This document shows, in pieces, positions 1 to 6,360 of a stretch of 17,053 nt of DNA. The first letter of the stretch is position 1. Each line of letters begins with the position of its first letter. The notes under the pieces were generated by a model. The model was given only the letters and a program-made list of their open reading frames with translations, had not been told where the DNA came from and did not search any database. This DNA is from Pseudomonadota bacterium (lineage in GTDB: Bacteria; Pseudomonadota; Alphaproteobacteria; Rhizobiales; Hyphomicrobiaceae), in assembly GCA_021813195.1 (NCBI GenBank), contig JAKALI010000033.1, forward strand, positions 1 through 17,053, given 5' to 3'. Made by a program: the position numbers and the translations under genes.

Positions 1-434
1 TCCTCGGCGCCGGTCCTGCGGCAATCGGACTGGCCATGGGCCTGCTGATCCAGGGGCTGTTGTTCGCACCGAGCGACCTGCCGCAGTACGGCGCGAACCT
101 GACGACGCTGCTGGTGCCGATGTTCGCCCTGCACATGCTGGCCAAGCGGATCATTGCGCCGCAGACCGCCTATGTCGATCTCAAGTACACGCAGGCCCTG
201 GCGCTCTCGACCACCTACCAGGGCGGTGTCGTGGCCTGGGTTGCGTTCTGGGCGTTCTATGGCGGCGGCTTCGGCGCCGAGAACCTCGCAGCAGTGGCGT
301 CGTTCGGCGCCGCATATATGGCCGTCGTCCTGATCGAGCCGCTAGCGGATCTGGCGGTTCTCGCCGCGGCGAAGACGATGCGCGACCCCGAGGGCTCGCG
401 CGTCGTCACGCCGCGCCTGTTCGCTGCGGCCTGA
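1..434 (+). CDS. ECF-type cobalt/B12 transporter membrane component (CbiM-like), 3' part
   Basis: The reading frame is open from the window edge (frame starting at base 3) to a TGA at 432-434, so the 5' end is missing; the internal ATG at 36 is not a credible start. About 143 residues are visible. They form hydrophobic segments separated by a polar loop containing KRIIAPQTAYVDLK, and end in a short charged tail. The pattern suits the C-terminal half of an energy-coupling-factor permease of the CbiM type, which would bring cobalt or a related substrate through the inner membrane. The next gene on the same strand, about 100 bases away, is cobF, which supports a cobalamin context. The family assignment is by recognition only; another multi-pass membrane protein is possible. 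Confidence 0.6.
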   Translation, partial: LGAGPAAIGLAMGLLIQGLLFAPSDLPQYGANLTTLLVPMFALHMLAKRIIAPQTAYVDLKYTQALALSTTYQGGVVAWVAFWAFYGGGFGAENLAAVASFGAAYMAVVLIEPLADLAVLAAAKTMRDPEGSRVVTPRLFAAA

Positions 435-536
435 CGTCGGCAATGGCCCTGGCCGGCTGAAGAGACTTGTGGGTCCGGAGAGGCGCGCCCCGCTCGGGTC
501 GTGTCTTTTCGATTTGCCTGCACGCGGGAACCCGCC

Positions 537-1313
537 ATGATCGAGCTGACCCTGATTGGCATCGGCACCGGGAACCCCGACCACCTGACGCGGCAGGCTA
601 TCCGTGGCCTCGTTGCCGCCGATCTGATCGTGATCCCGCGCAAGGGCAACGCCAAGGACGACCTCGCCGAGCTCAGGCGCACGCTTTGCGCCGACGTGGT
701 CACCAATCCGGCGACCAGAATTGTCGAAATCGACCTCCCCCACCGCCAGTCCGCGCCCGCCGACTATCCCGCGACCGTCGCCGCGTGGCACCGCTCCATT
801 GCCGAACTGTGGAGGCAGTGCATCACCACGCATCTCGGACAGACCGGCCGGGTGGCGCTGCTGATCTGGGGCGATCCGTCGCTCTACGACAGCAGCCTGC
901 GCATCGCGGATCTGGTGGCGGAGAACCTGCCGCTGACGGTCGCGGTGATCCCTGGCATCACGGCCATTCAAGCGCTGTGCGCGGCGCACCGGATTCCCAT
1001 CAACGAGGTGGGCGAACCGTTTCAGGTGACGACCGCCCGCAATCTTCGCGAAGCCGGCTGGCCGGTCGGCGTCAATACCGTCGTCGTCATGCTCGACGCC
1101 GGCTGTGCATTCGACAGTGTCGATCCGACCGGCGTCTCGATTTGGTGGGGCGCCTATCTCGGCATGCCCGAGGAGATCATACTCTCCGGACCGCTGGTCA
1201 AAGTCGGCCAGCGGATCATGTCGGCGCGGCAGCAGGCACGCACCCGCCACGGCTGGATCATGGACACCTATATCCTGCGCAAGGATGACAAACTGCTGGC
1301 GCCCGACGCGTAG
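537..1313 (+). CDS. cobF: precorrin-6A synthase (deacetylating), CobF
   Basis: This 259-residue protein begins with the SAM-methyltransferase signature MIELTLIGIGTGNPDHLT, the usual N terminus of CobF. It also has LLIWGDPSLYD and the VIPGITAIQALCAAHRIP segment of tetrapyrrole methylases, and ends TYILRKDD. CobF methylates precorrin-5 at C-1 and releases acetate in the aerobic branch of cobalamin synthesis, in the cytoplasm. An upstream in-frame GTG at 501 would add 12 residues with no family counterpart, so ATG 537 is preferred. The length is normal for the family. The upstream neighbour is a likely cobalt transporter component. A truncated DJ-1 gene follows directly after the stop, so whatever once lay downstream has been replaced or deleted. 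Confidence 0.9.
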   Translation: MIELTLIGIGTGNPDHLTRQAIRGLVAADLIVIPRKGNAKDDLAELRRTLCADVVTNPATRIVEIDLPHRQSAPADYPATVAAWHRSIAELWRQCITTHLGQTGRVALLIWGDPSLYDSSLRIADLVAENLPLTVAVIPGITAIQALCAAHRIPINEVGEPFQVTTARNLREAGWPVGVNTVVVMLDAGCAFDSVDPTGVSIWWGAYLGMPEEIILSGPLVKVGQRIMSARQQARTRHGWIMDTYILRKDDKLLAPDA

Positions 1314-1317
1314 CCGA

Positions 1318-1755
1318 CCGGTCCACATCGTCGCCAAGTCGCGCGAGCCGGTCGTGAGCGACCAGAAGGTGGCCATCGTGCCTTCGGCGACCTTCGACGA
1401 GTGTCCGAAAGACCTCGACATCATCTGCGTTCCGGGCGGCACCGGCGGCACTCTCGCCACCATGATGGACGCCGATACCATCGCGTTCCTCAAGGATCGA
1501 GGCGTTCGGGCGAAGCTCGTCACCAGCGTCTGCACCGGCTCGCTCCTGCTTGGTGCCGCGGGTCTCCTGAAAGGATACCGGGCCACTTCGCACTGGCTGA
1601 CCCGGGAGTCGCTCGGTGACTTCGGCGCCGAACCCGTCGACCGGCGTGTGGTCGTCGACCGCAACCGCATCACCGGGGCCGGCGTCAGGGCAGGACTCGA
1701 CTTCGGGCTTTCGATCGCCAAGCAGTTGCGCGACGAGCGCCCGGTCATTGGGCCA
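1318..1755 (+). pseudogene. DJ-1/PfpI-family (isonitrile hydratase-like) gene remnant, both ends missing
   Basis: A frame open across this stretch encodes an internal piece of a DJ-1/PfpI protein: REPVVSDQKVAIVPSATFDECP, then DIICVPGGTGG, the nucleophile elbow VTSVCTGSLLLGAAGLLKG, and ATSHWLTRE with DRNRITGAGVRAGLDFGL. Family members normally begin with about 45 further residues (an LLFPGVTQLDLTGP-type strand) and continue beyond the AKQLRDE helix. Here the N-terminal part is absent; homology starts within about 10 bases of the cobF stop. After about 1750 the frame becomes unrelated sequence. There is no start codon or ribosome site for it. The nucleophile cysteine is kept, but the fold cannot be complete, so this is most likely a dead fragment. 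Confidence 0.75.
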
Positions 1756-1971
1756 GTTCATTCTTGGAACGGCCACTCACGCCAAACCCGCTGTCACACG
1801 TCCTCAATCCGTCTGCCAGTGGCTGTGAGAAAGCCGGGCCAAGCGGCCAACGGCGTCGCTTACGAGAGAACCGAAATTGCGGCGCACGACGCGCCCGAAC
1901 GCCTTGCCTCATCCATGAATGCGTCGTGAACTGCGGGTTCAGGGTGCATTCAATAGAAATTTCATAGTCTT

Positions 1972-2002
1972 CCATTCAGCCACGATAGTCGTGGTCCAGT
2001 TG
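1972..2002 (+). promoter_or_regulatory. upstream element shared by both curlin genes, copy 1
   Basis: CCATTCAG (1972-1979) is followed by ATAGTCGTGGTCCAGTTG (1985-2002). The second curlin gene has the same two blocks at 3115-3122 and 3135-3152. The distance from the second block's TGG to the start codon is nearly equal: 46 bases here and 44 there. The match is 14 of 18 positions in the second block. This suggests a common promoter or activator site. No regulator is encoded nearby. Confidence 0.45.
1980..1994. promoter_or_regulatory. 15-bp palindrome upstream of first curlin gene
   Basis: CCACGA-TAG-TCGTGG is a perfect inverted repeat with 6-bp arms and a 3-bp centre, 46 bases before the curlin ATG at 2040. 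It is a plausible operator. Its right half is also part of an element (ATAGTCRTGG-N4-GTTG) that recurs at 3135-3152 upstream of the second curlin gene, where the left arm is not conserved. The function is inferred. Confidence 0.4.
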
Positions 2003-2039
2003 CCTCGCATCGTGAGCGCAGAATTCGAAGGAGCGAAAT

Positions 2040-2471
2040 ATGCACAACCTCGTCAAAATGAGCCTGATCGCGCTGAGCTTCGGCATGGGCGCCGCGCCTG
2101 CATTCGCTTGGGATTCGTCGGTTTCGATCGAGCAGTACGGTTACGGCAACGGCGCGGGCGGCAGCCAGCGCGGATCACGCAATCGCTTGACTGTCTATCA
2201 GGAGGGTCGCCGGAACGCCGTGATCTCCAATCAGTACGGCTATGGAAACCGCGCCGTCATCGGTCAGAACGGCCGGCGCAATTCTGCAAATACGTATCAG
2301 AATGGCAGCCGCAATATCGTCGGCGTCGGCCAGTTCGGCAGCGGCCATACCGTCGTCACGACACAGGATGGCAGCGGCAACGCCGTCGGTGTGATCCAGG
2401 CCGGACGCAACAACCGCGCAACGACAACTCAGGTCGGGGCCGGCAACGTGTCCGTTATCGTGCAGGACTAG
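2040..2471 (+). CDS. curlin repeat protein (CsgA/CsgB-like amyloid subunit)
   Basis: A 143-residue secreted protein. Residues 1-23 are a signal peptide ending APAFA, followed by mature WDSSVS. The mature part is made almost entirely of QxGxxN half-repeats about 9-11 residues apart (QYGYGN, QRGSRN, QEGRRN, QNGRRN, QNGSRN, QDGSGN, QAGRNN, QVGAGN and others, about ten in all). That is the strand-turn-strand pattern of curlins, which stack into extracellular amyloid. A strong ribosome site, GAAGGAG, lies just before the ATG. The next genes are a CsgH-like chaperone and a second curlin. Whether this copy is the major subunit (CsgA) or the nucleator (CsgB) cannot be told. Outer-membrane export would need a CsgG not present in this window. 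Confidence 0.88.
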   Translation: MHNLVKMSLIALSFGMGAAPAFAWDSSVSIEQYGYGNGAGGSQRGSRNRLTVYQEGRRNAVISNQYGYGNRAVIGQNGRRNSANTYQNGSRNIVGVGQFGSGHTVVTTQDGSGNAVGVIQAGRNNRATTTQVGAGNVSVIVQD

Positions 2472-2510
2472 CGTGCAGGTGGGGTCCATCTGACCAAAGG
2501 GACGCCTTCC

Positions 2511-2535
2511 GAGAGCGGGCATTTCGTCCGCTCTC
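2511..2535 (+). other. hairpin between curlin and csgH
   Basis: GAGAGCGG (2511-2518) pairs with CCGCTCTC (2528-2535), a perfect 8-bp stem with a 9-base loop. It lies between the curlin stop and the csgH ribosome site (GGAGG near 2546). There is no T-tract, so a processing or stabilising hairpin that raises curlin over chaperone output is as likely as a terminator. Confidence 0.5.
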
Positions 2536-2559
2536 CCTCACTTGGTGGAGGATTGAACC

Positions 2560-2982
2560 ATGTTCCATCATTCAGGTGGTGTTGATGCGCCAGGCGCAAG
2601 GATTGTTCTCAGCATAGCACTTGCTCTCGGCACGCTGGCGGGTGCGGCTGCGGCCTTTGGTGCCGGGCATGTCGAGGCATCGGCCTCCGGCATGACATGC
2701 CGGATCGACGTCAAGAAGCGCTCCGGCACGACCGTCCTCGAGGGTATTGTGGTCTCCAGGACCGCAATTGCCGGTTCCTATGATATCGTGGTCGCGAAGT
2801 CAGGTGGCGGCGGCAGCTCCGACATCAACCAGAGCGGAAGCTTCGAAGCCGCACCCGGCCGGGAAACTTCCCTCGGAATTGTGACGCTGGGCGGCGATGC
2901 CGGACGTTACAAGGCCAAGCTGACCGTGAAGAAAATTGGCAGCACGATCGAGTGCCATGAGAGTGCGGCCGGGGCGCTATAG
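2560..2982 (+). CDS. csgH: curli assembly chaperone, CsgH-like
   Basis: A 140-residue exported protein with a hydrophobic N-terminal segment (about residues 15-35) and a beta-rich mature domain starting near CRIDVKKRSGTTVLEG. Two cysteines, C47 and C132 (IECHE), frame the domain and could form a disulfide. The alternating strands and the loop SGGGGSSDINQSG resemble the alphaproteobacterial CsgH family, a periplasmic inhibitor of premature curlin aggregation that stands in for CsgC. The start at 2560 has a good GGAGG site. It sits between two curlin genes on the same strand, which strongly supports the role. Its own sequence contains one DINQSG stretch reminiscent of a curlin half-repeat, but it is not a curlin. 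Confidence 0.75.
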   Translation: MFHHSGGVDAPGARIVLSIALALGTLAGAAAAFGAGHVEASASGMTCRIDVKKRSGTTVLEGIVVSRTAIAGSYDIVVAKSGGGGSSDINQSGSFEAAPGRETSLGIVTLGGDAGRYKAKLTVKKIGSTIECHESAAGAL

Positions 2983-3016
2983 CGCGTTCGAACCGAAAAC
3001 CGCTTCATCGCTTACT

Positions 3017-3036
3017 GGGCCCCGGCTGCGGGGCCC
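3017..3036 (+). terminator. terminator after csgH
   Basis: GGGCCCCG (3017-3024), loop GCTG, CGGGGCCC (3029-3036): a perfect 8-bp GC stem followed by ATTTGTATT. It lies about 35 bases after the csgH stop, so the second curlin gene is probably transcribed from its own promoter. Confidence 0.7.
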
Positions 3037-3114
3037 ATTTGTATTCGAGGGCCGGTCAGTGGCAGCGGTTTGCAAGGCAGTCCATGAATGCCTGTTGAAC
3101 AGGCCATTCTGTGA

Positions 3115-3152
3115 CCATTCAGGCCCGGCGGAATATAGTCATGGCACGGTTG
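3115..3152 (+). promoter_or_regulatory. upstream element shared by both curlin genes, copy 2
   Basis: CCATTCAG (3115-3122) and ATAGTCATGGCACGGTTG (3135-3152) match the blocks found upstream of the first curlin gene. The second block lies at nearly the same distance from the start codon, while the gap between blocks is 7 bases longer here. A terminator separates this region from csgH, consistent with an independent promoter. Confidence 0.45.
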
Positions 3153-3187
3153 GAGACCGCTGCGTCTCGCGATGGGAGTACTCAACG

Positions 3188-3625
3188 ATGACAGAGGCAA
3201 CGATTTCGAGGTCAATGGCGCGGAAGGCCGCTTGCTCCGTGGCCGTCGCGGCGTTCGTCGCATTGTCTCTCGTCCCAGCCCCCGCATCGGCAGGTGGGCG
3301 CATCGGTTTCACGGTGTCGCCGCGCGGTGAAGAGGCCGAGGCGCTCAGGACCGGCCTGCAGCTCTATTCGACTGCGCGAAGCCTGAAAAAGAAGAACCGC
3401 GCGAGGGTCGATCAACATGGCCGCGGCAACGGCGCCGCCATCGCCCAGCATGGCGAGAACAATTGGGCCGGCGTCTTCCAGCGCGGCCGCGGCAACTCCG
3501 GCTCGATCACGCAGAATGGAAACGACAATGGCTATGCCTTGTTTCAGTTCGGCAAGAACGGAAACACCTCCGTCAGCCAGAACGGCAACGGCAACGTAGG
3601 AGCCCGCTTCGAGTGGGGATGGTAG
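3188..3625 (+). CDS. second curlin repeat protein
   Basis: A 145-residue protein starting MTEATISRSMARK. A signal peptide of about 35 residues ends PAPASA. A linker rich in charged residues follows (about residues 36-75, with SLKKKNRARVDQ), then six curlin half-repeats: QHGRGN, QHGENN, QRGRGN, QNGNDN, QFGKNG and QNGNGN. It ends in an aromatic tail, RFEWGW. The open frame extends upstream, but ATG 3188 has a GGGAG site 9 bases before it and gives a proper signal peptide; a later ATG at 3215 is the alternative. Fewer repeats and a charged, non-repeat N-terminal half suggest a nucleator or minor subunit (CsgB role) relative to the first curlin. That division of labour is inferred. Confidence 0.82.
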   Translation: MTEATISRSMARKAACSVAVAAFVALSLVPAPASAGGRIGFTVSPRGEEAEALRTGLQLYSTARSLKKKNRARVDQHGRGNGAAIAQHGENNWAGVFQRGRGNSGSITQNGNDNGYALFQFGKNGNTSVSQNGNGNVGARFEWGW

Positions 3626-3649
3626 AACCGCGATCCAGCGACACATATC

Positions 3650-3946
3650 TCGCTTCCTCACGATGCTTTTTCGCGCCGAGGTCCGAGACGTGGCCGTCGA
3701 TCTGCATGTTGTACAGCAGGTCGGCGAACACCATCTGTGCGGTCTCTCCGCCACGCAGGCGTGCATAGGTCTCCGGTGTGAGGGCATCTCCGCAGACCAG
3801 GCAATTCGGGGCGACCAGTATCCAGGTCGTCCACCGCCGCACGCGGGGCAGTGCTTCGAGGGGGAATCGCTGCTCGATCCCTCGCGCACGGGCTCGGTCG
3901 CGGCGTTCCTGTTCGAGGAGTTGCAGCCCCGTGCGACGACCAAGCT
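3650..3946 (-). pseudogene. remnant of a DNA (adenine-N6/cytosine-N4) methylase gene
   Basis: On the minus strand, the frame from about 3842 to 3650 encodes LVCGDALTPETYARLRGGE then AQMVFADLLYNMQIDGHVSDLG and KHRE. This matches the start of the catalytic domain of ParB-associated DNA methylases, which read close to CGDA..Y..L...AQMVFTDPPYNVPIDGHVSGLG..KHREF. The catalytic DPPYN box has become DLLYN. The homology stops just after KHRE, and about 20 bases on lies the 3' end of the second curlin gene, so most of the enzyme is missing. The frame continues upstream to about 3946 as an Arg-rich stretch (EQERRDRARARGIEQRF) without a clear start. It is a non-functional relic, probably of a mobile element or prophage. 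Confidence 0.6.
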
Positions 3947-4140
3947 CCAGGCGGCGCTACGCGGCATGTTCTGCAGCATGCGACAGTGCCGGTACTGATG
4001 TCTCACTGAGGTCGGAAATGGCCCGGTGAAGGGCGGGCGCGACGAGACGGCATGGATATCCGCACGCAATGCCGGTGGGACCGCGCCGGTCGCGTGGCAT
4101 ACTCGATCATGGATGTTCGGGACGGCACCGCCGGCTTTGC
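3947..4140. other. intergenic stretch with no recognised gene
   Basis: I see no supported coding region, RNA gene or strong terminator here. The only local structure is a short palindromic patch around GCATG-TTCTGCAG-CATGC near 3963-3981. Confidence 0.4.
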
Positions 4141-4833
4141 CTATCGCCCCCTCAGCCTCTGGCTCCAGTCCTCCGTCACGCCGCGCTCATAGCGGCGCCG
4201 AAACAGTGCGCGCCAGCCCTCGGCGAGTTCCGGGATCGCTGCCGCCTCACTCAATGCCTCGCGATCGTGGGTATCGACATAGAGCAGTCTAATGAGGCGC
4301 GTCAGGGCCCAATCGGGCCGCGGACGGTCGATGAGCGCGAGCTCGGCTCGTTCACGGGCACGTCCTGCCTCATGTACTCGATAATACCAGCCGGTGCGCG
4401 CCGTGCGCTGAACCGAAACTGCCATGTCCTCGAGGCCGAAGCGGCGATTGAGCTTGAAACAGGGCTGTCGGCCCTGGCTGACCTGCAAGACCACTGATCC
4501 GAAGCGAACGACGTCGCCGATGCAGACGTTGGCTTCGGTCCAGCCGCGGGTGGAGAGGTTCTCGCCGAAGGCGCCCGGGGCTTGCAGCAGTGGATGCTGC
4601 CCGATCTCGGCTTGCCATGTCGCGTAATGATCGCGCGGATAGTGGTGGAGGGCCTTCTCGGGCCCGCCATGGTGCTCGAGGTCGCCCTGCGCATCGCCTT
4701 CGATGCCGAGAGGTGTGATGGTCCAGGGACCCGGAACGACGCACTTGGCGATCCCGCTCATGATCCCGTTCGTACCGAGCGGCGCGAGCTTGCCGGCGAG
4801 CACGATCGGCACACATGTCACAGGCTCGATCAT
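4141..4833 (-). CDS. MOSC-domain protein (YiiM-like)
   Basis: A 230-residue protein. The MOSC core is visible in order: GIEGDAQGDLEHHGGPEKALHHYP (about residues 44-66), GAFGENLSTRGWTEANVCIGDVVRFG (88-113), and SQGRQPCFKLNRRFG (119-133), with C125 in the position of the conserved MOSC cysteine. MOSC proteins bind or transfer sulfur on the molybdenum cofactor; the YiiM branch reduces N-hydroxylated compounds in some bacteria. The C-terminal helical part (ALTRLIRLLY and after) fits YiiM-like proteins of this length. The start at 4833 is chosen because its ATG overlaps the stop of the upstream redoxin gene (ATGA). The longer frame would add 13 residues lying inside that gene. It is the last gene of a coupled minus-strand group. 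Confidence 0.85.
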   Translation of the reverse strand: MIEPVTCVPIVLAGKLAPLGTNGIMSGIAKCVVPGPWTITPLGIEGDAQGDLEHHGGPEKALHHYPRDHYATWQAEIGQHPLLQAPGAFGENLSTRGWTEANVCIGDVVRFGSVVLQVSQGRQPCFKLNRRFGLEDMAVSVQRTARTGWYYRVHEAGRARERAELALIDRPRPDWALTRLIRLLYVDTHDREALSEAAAIPELAEGWRALFRRRYERGVTEDWSQRLRGR

Positions 4834-5378
4834 GCCGGGGGCTCCGGTGCGGAACAGACTCCCGCGGTGCACCCCTCCGATGGCGAGTTCCCGCGATCGC
4901 TGATCGGCTCTGCAAGCAGGGCACCGACACGCAGCCCGAGCGCCAGATCGTCGTCCTGTCCGAAGCCGTGGTGGCGGATGCGTCCGGCGCGATCGATGAT
5001 GATCGTCGTCGGCGTGCCGCGCATCGAGTAGCGCTGCATGGTCACCGGGATCGGCGTGCCATCGCCGGCCTGATCGACGGCGATCGGCATGGACAGCCGA
5101 TACTCGTGGATGAAGGCTTCGAGCGACACGGGCGTCATCGCGGCGTGATGCTCGAACACCGCGTGAAGACCTATGACGGCGACATCGTCGTTGTCACGCA
5201 TGATGCGGTGCAGCTTCTCCGCTTGCGGCGTGCCGTGCGCGACGCAGCCGGGGCACAGCATCTGGAAGGCGTGCAGGATGACGATCCGGCCGCGCAGTTT
5301 GTTGAGCGTCAGAGGCTCGGCTGTGTTGAACCAGCGCGAGACGGCGAGTTCCGGAGCAGACTGCCATCGTTCAGTCAT
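4830..5378 (-). CDS. redoxin / thioredoxin-like protein with CPGC motif
   Basis: A 182-residue protein of the AhpC-TSA/redoxin type. KLRGRIVILHAFQMLCPGC carries the redox pair C42-P-G-C45 after a beta strand. Then come VAVIGLHAVFEHHAAMTP, MPIAVDQ and the cis-proline loop MRGTPTTIIIDRAG. The C terminus has two more cysteines (EGCTAGVCSAPEPPA), an unusual tail that could act as a resolving or metal-binding pair. There is no signal peptide, so it is probably cytoplasmic. The start ATG overlaps the preceding stop (ATGA at 5375-5378), with a GAGGAG site upstream, so it is translationally coupled to the amidotransferase fragment before it and to the MOSC gene after it. The substrate is unknown. Confidence 0.8.
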   Translation of the reverse strand: MTERWQSAPELAVSRWFNTAEPLTLNKLRGRIVILHAFQMLCPGCVAHGTPQAEKLHRIMRDNDDVAVIGLHAVFEHHAAMTPVSLEAFIHEYRLSMPIAVDQAGDGTPIPVTMQRYSMRGTPTTIIIDRAGRIRHHGFGQDDDLALGLRVGALLAEPISDRGNSPSEGCTAGVCSAPEPPA

Positions 5379-5770
5379 GTCTGCTCCTCGGGCAACTGAT
5401 CGAGCCAGCGCGCCAGGGCCACGACTCCGGCTGCTTTCGCCTTGGCTCCTTCGATCCGTGACGCGGCGCGAAGGGCCGTGACGTCGACCCGCGCGCCGGC
5501 AAGCTCTGCGGCATGTCCGACGAGCCAGTGCTCGATATCGCGGCCGTCGCACTCGCCATGGAACTGGAGACCGAGCGCGGTCCTGCCGGCGCTGAAGGCC
5601 TGGTTCGGGGTGATCGAGGTCGCGGCCAGCCGTGTGGCGCCGGCAGGCAGATCGAAGATATCGCCATGCCAGTGGAGCACAGGCGCGCCGTCACGATAGG
5701 GGGCAAGTGGCGAGGCTTCGCCTTCGGTCGTGAGCGTGATCGGGGACTGCACTGTCACCACCTTTATCAC
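5375..5770 (-). pseudogene. class I glutamine amidotransferase (GMP-synthase-like), 5'-truncated
   Basis: The frame encodes the C-terminal half only. PVLHWHGDIFDLPAGATRLAATS is the amidotransferase segment that follows the nucleophile domain, and ALGLQFHGE supplies the His and Glu of the triad. It then reads DGRDIEHWLVGHAAEL to a normal C terminus. The N-terminal half, including the GxCLGxQ nucleophile cysteine, is absent; family members are about 230-240 residues and this has 131. A GTG at 5768-5770 could start translation, giving a stable fragment that feeds the coupled redoxin gene, but amidotransferase activity is not possible. The lost 5' end faces the equally truncated HlyD fragment at 5816. 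Confidence 0.75.
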
Positions 5771-5815
5771 ATGGCCACAGGCATGATGACCGAGGTTCGG
5801 ATCGCTTGAGGCGCC

Positions 5816-6217
5816 TTGAGGACTGTGAGGTCGCCAATCGTCGGGGCTGTGCTGCAGTTGAACGTGCGGCTTGGTGATTATGTCTCTCCCGAGGCTCAGC
5901 CGCCGCTGGTAATCATGGGCAGAACGTCGCCGCTATACCTGCGTGTCGACATCGACGAGGCCGACGCACCCCGCTGGTCGCCATCAAGCCAGGCGGTTGC
6001 GTCCATGCGAGCGTCGAACCAGCGGCAAATTGAGCTGGAGTTCGTGCGCCGCGAGCCGCTCGTCGTTCCAAAGCGGTCCCTGACAGGCAGCGCGAGCGAG
6101 CATGTCGACACCAGGGAGACGAATGAAGAGCAAGGCGAAACGCCCTTCATGACCCTTCGGCCTCCTTCGAACCAGCTGGTGGTGGGGCAGTTTTACTGTC
6201 AGGTCATAGTCGGTTAG
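5816..6217 (+). pseudogene. HlyD-family efflux adaptor remnant, 5'-truncated
   Basis: The frame gives RTVRSPIVGAVLQLNVRLGDYV, the second lipoyl-like half-motif of a membrane fusion protein. It is followed by LVIMGRTSPLYLRVDIDEADAP and LEFVRREPLVVPKRSLTGSASEHVDTRE, a typical beta-barrel region of HlyD/RND-type adaptors. The N-terminal membrane anchor, first half-motif and coiled-coil hairpin are missing, and an in-frame stop (5807-5809) closes the frame just upstream. The C-terminal 30 residues (from NEEQGETPF) look less typical, so that end may also have changed. A TTG at 5816 is not a convincing start. Decayed gene. Confidence 0.7.
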
Positions 6218-6360
6218 TCGTCACCGGGAGCACGAAACCATTTCGCTGTGTTTCTAACAGACCCGGACCCCCGAGGCAAATCAGCGATTTCAGAGCACAG
6301 CGGCAATCACTCAACCCTCCCCCACTCGTGTCGACGCGCTGCCGAGGCGCGGCACCTGCC

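Noticed and set aside
342..1748. 468-residue open frame on the minus strand
   Set aside because: It lies opposite the ECF component 3' end, cobF and the DJ-1 fragment, which have clear family motifs; its composition is Arg/Pro-rich shadow coding with no recognisable domain.
3138..3160. Possible sigma-54 promoter (TGGCAC) upstream of second curlin
   Set aside because: TGGCAC is present but no TTGC follows at the required spacing, and the first curlin lacks it as well.
2040..3625. CRISPR-like or tandem DNA repeats in the curlin genes
   Set aside because: The periodicity is at protein level (QxGxxN) with variable codons and an unbroken reading frame; no conserved DNA repeats and spacers.
3212..4069. 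285-residue minus-strand frame across the second curlin gene
   Set aside because: It is antisense to curlin repeats and shows repeated translated shadows of them; the methylase relic is in a different frame.
5371..5706. Alternative minus-strand frame over the amidotransferase fragment
   Set aside because: The amidotransferase frame has recognisable family motifs; this one is Ser/Pro/Arg-rich with none.
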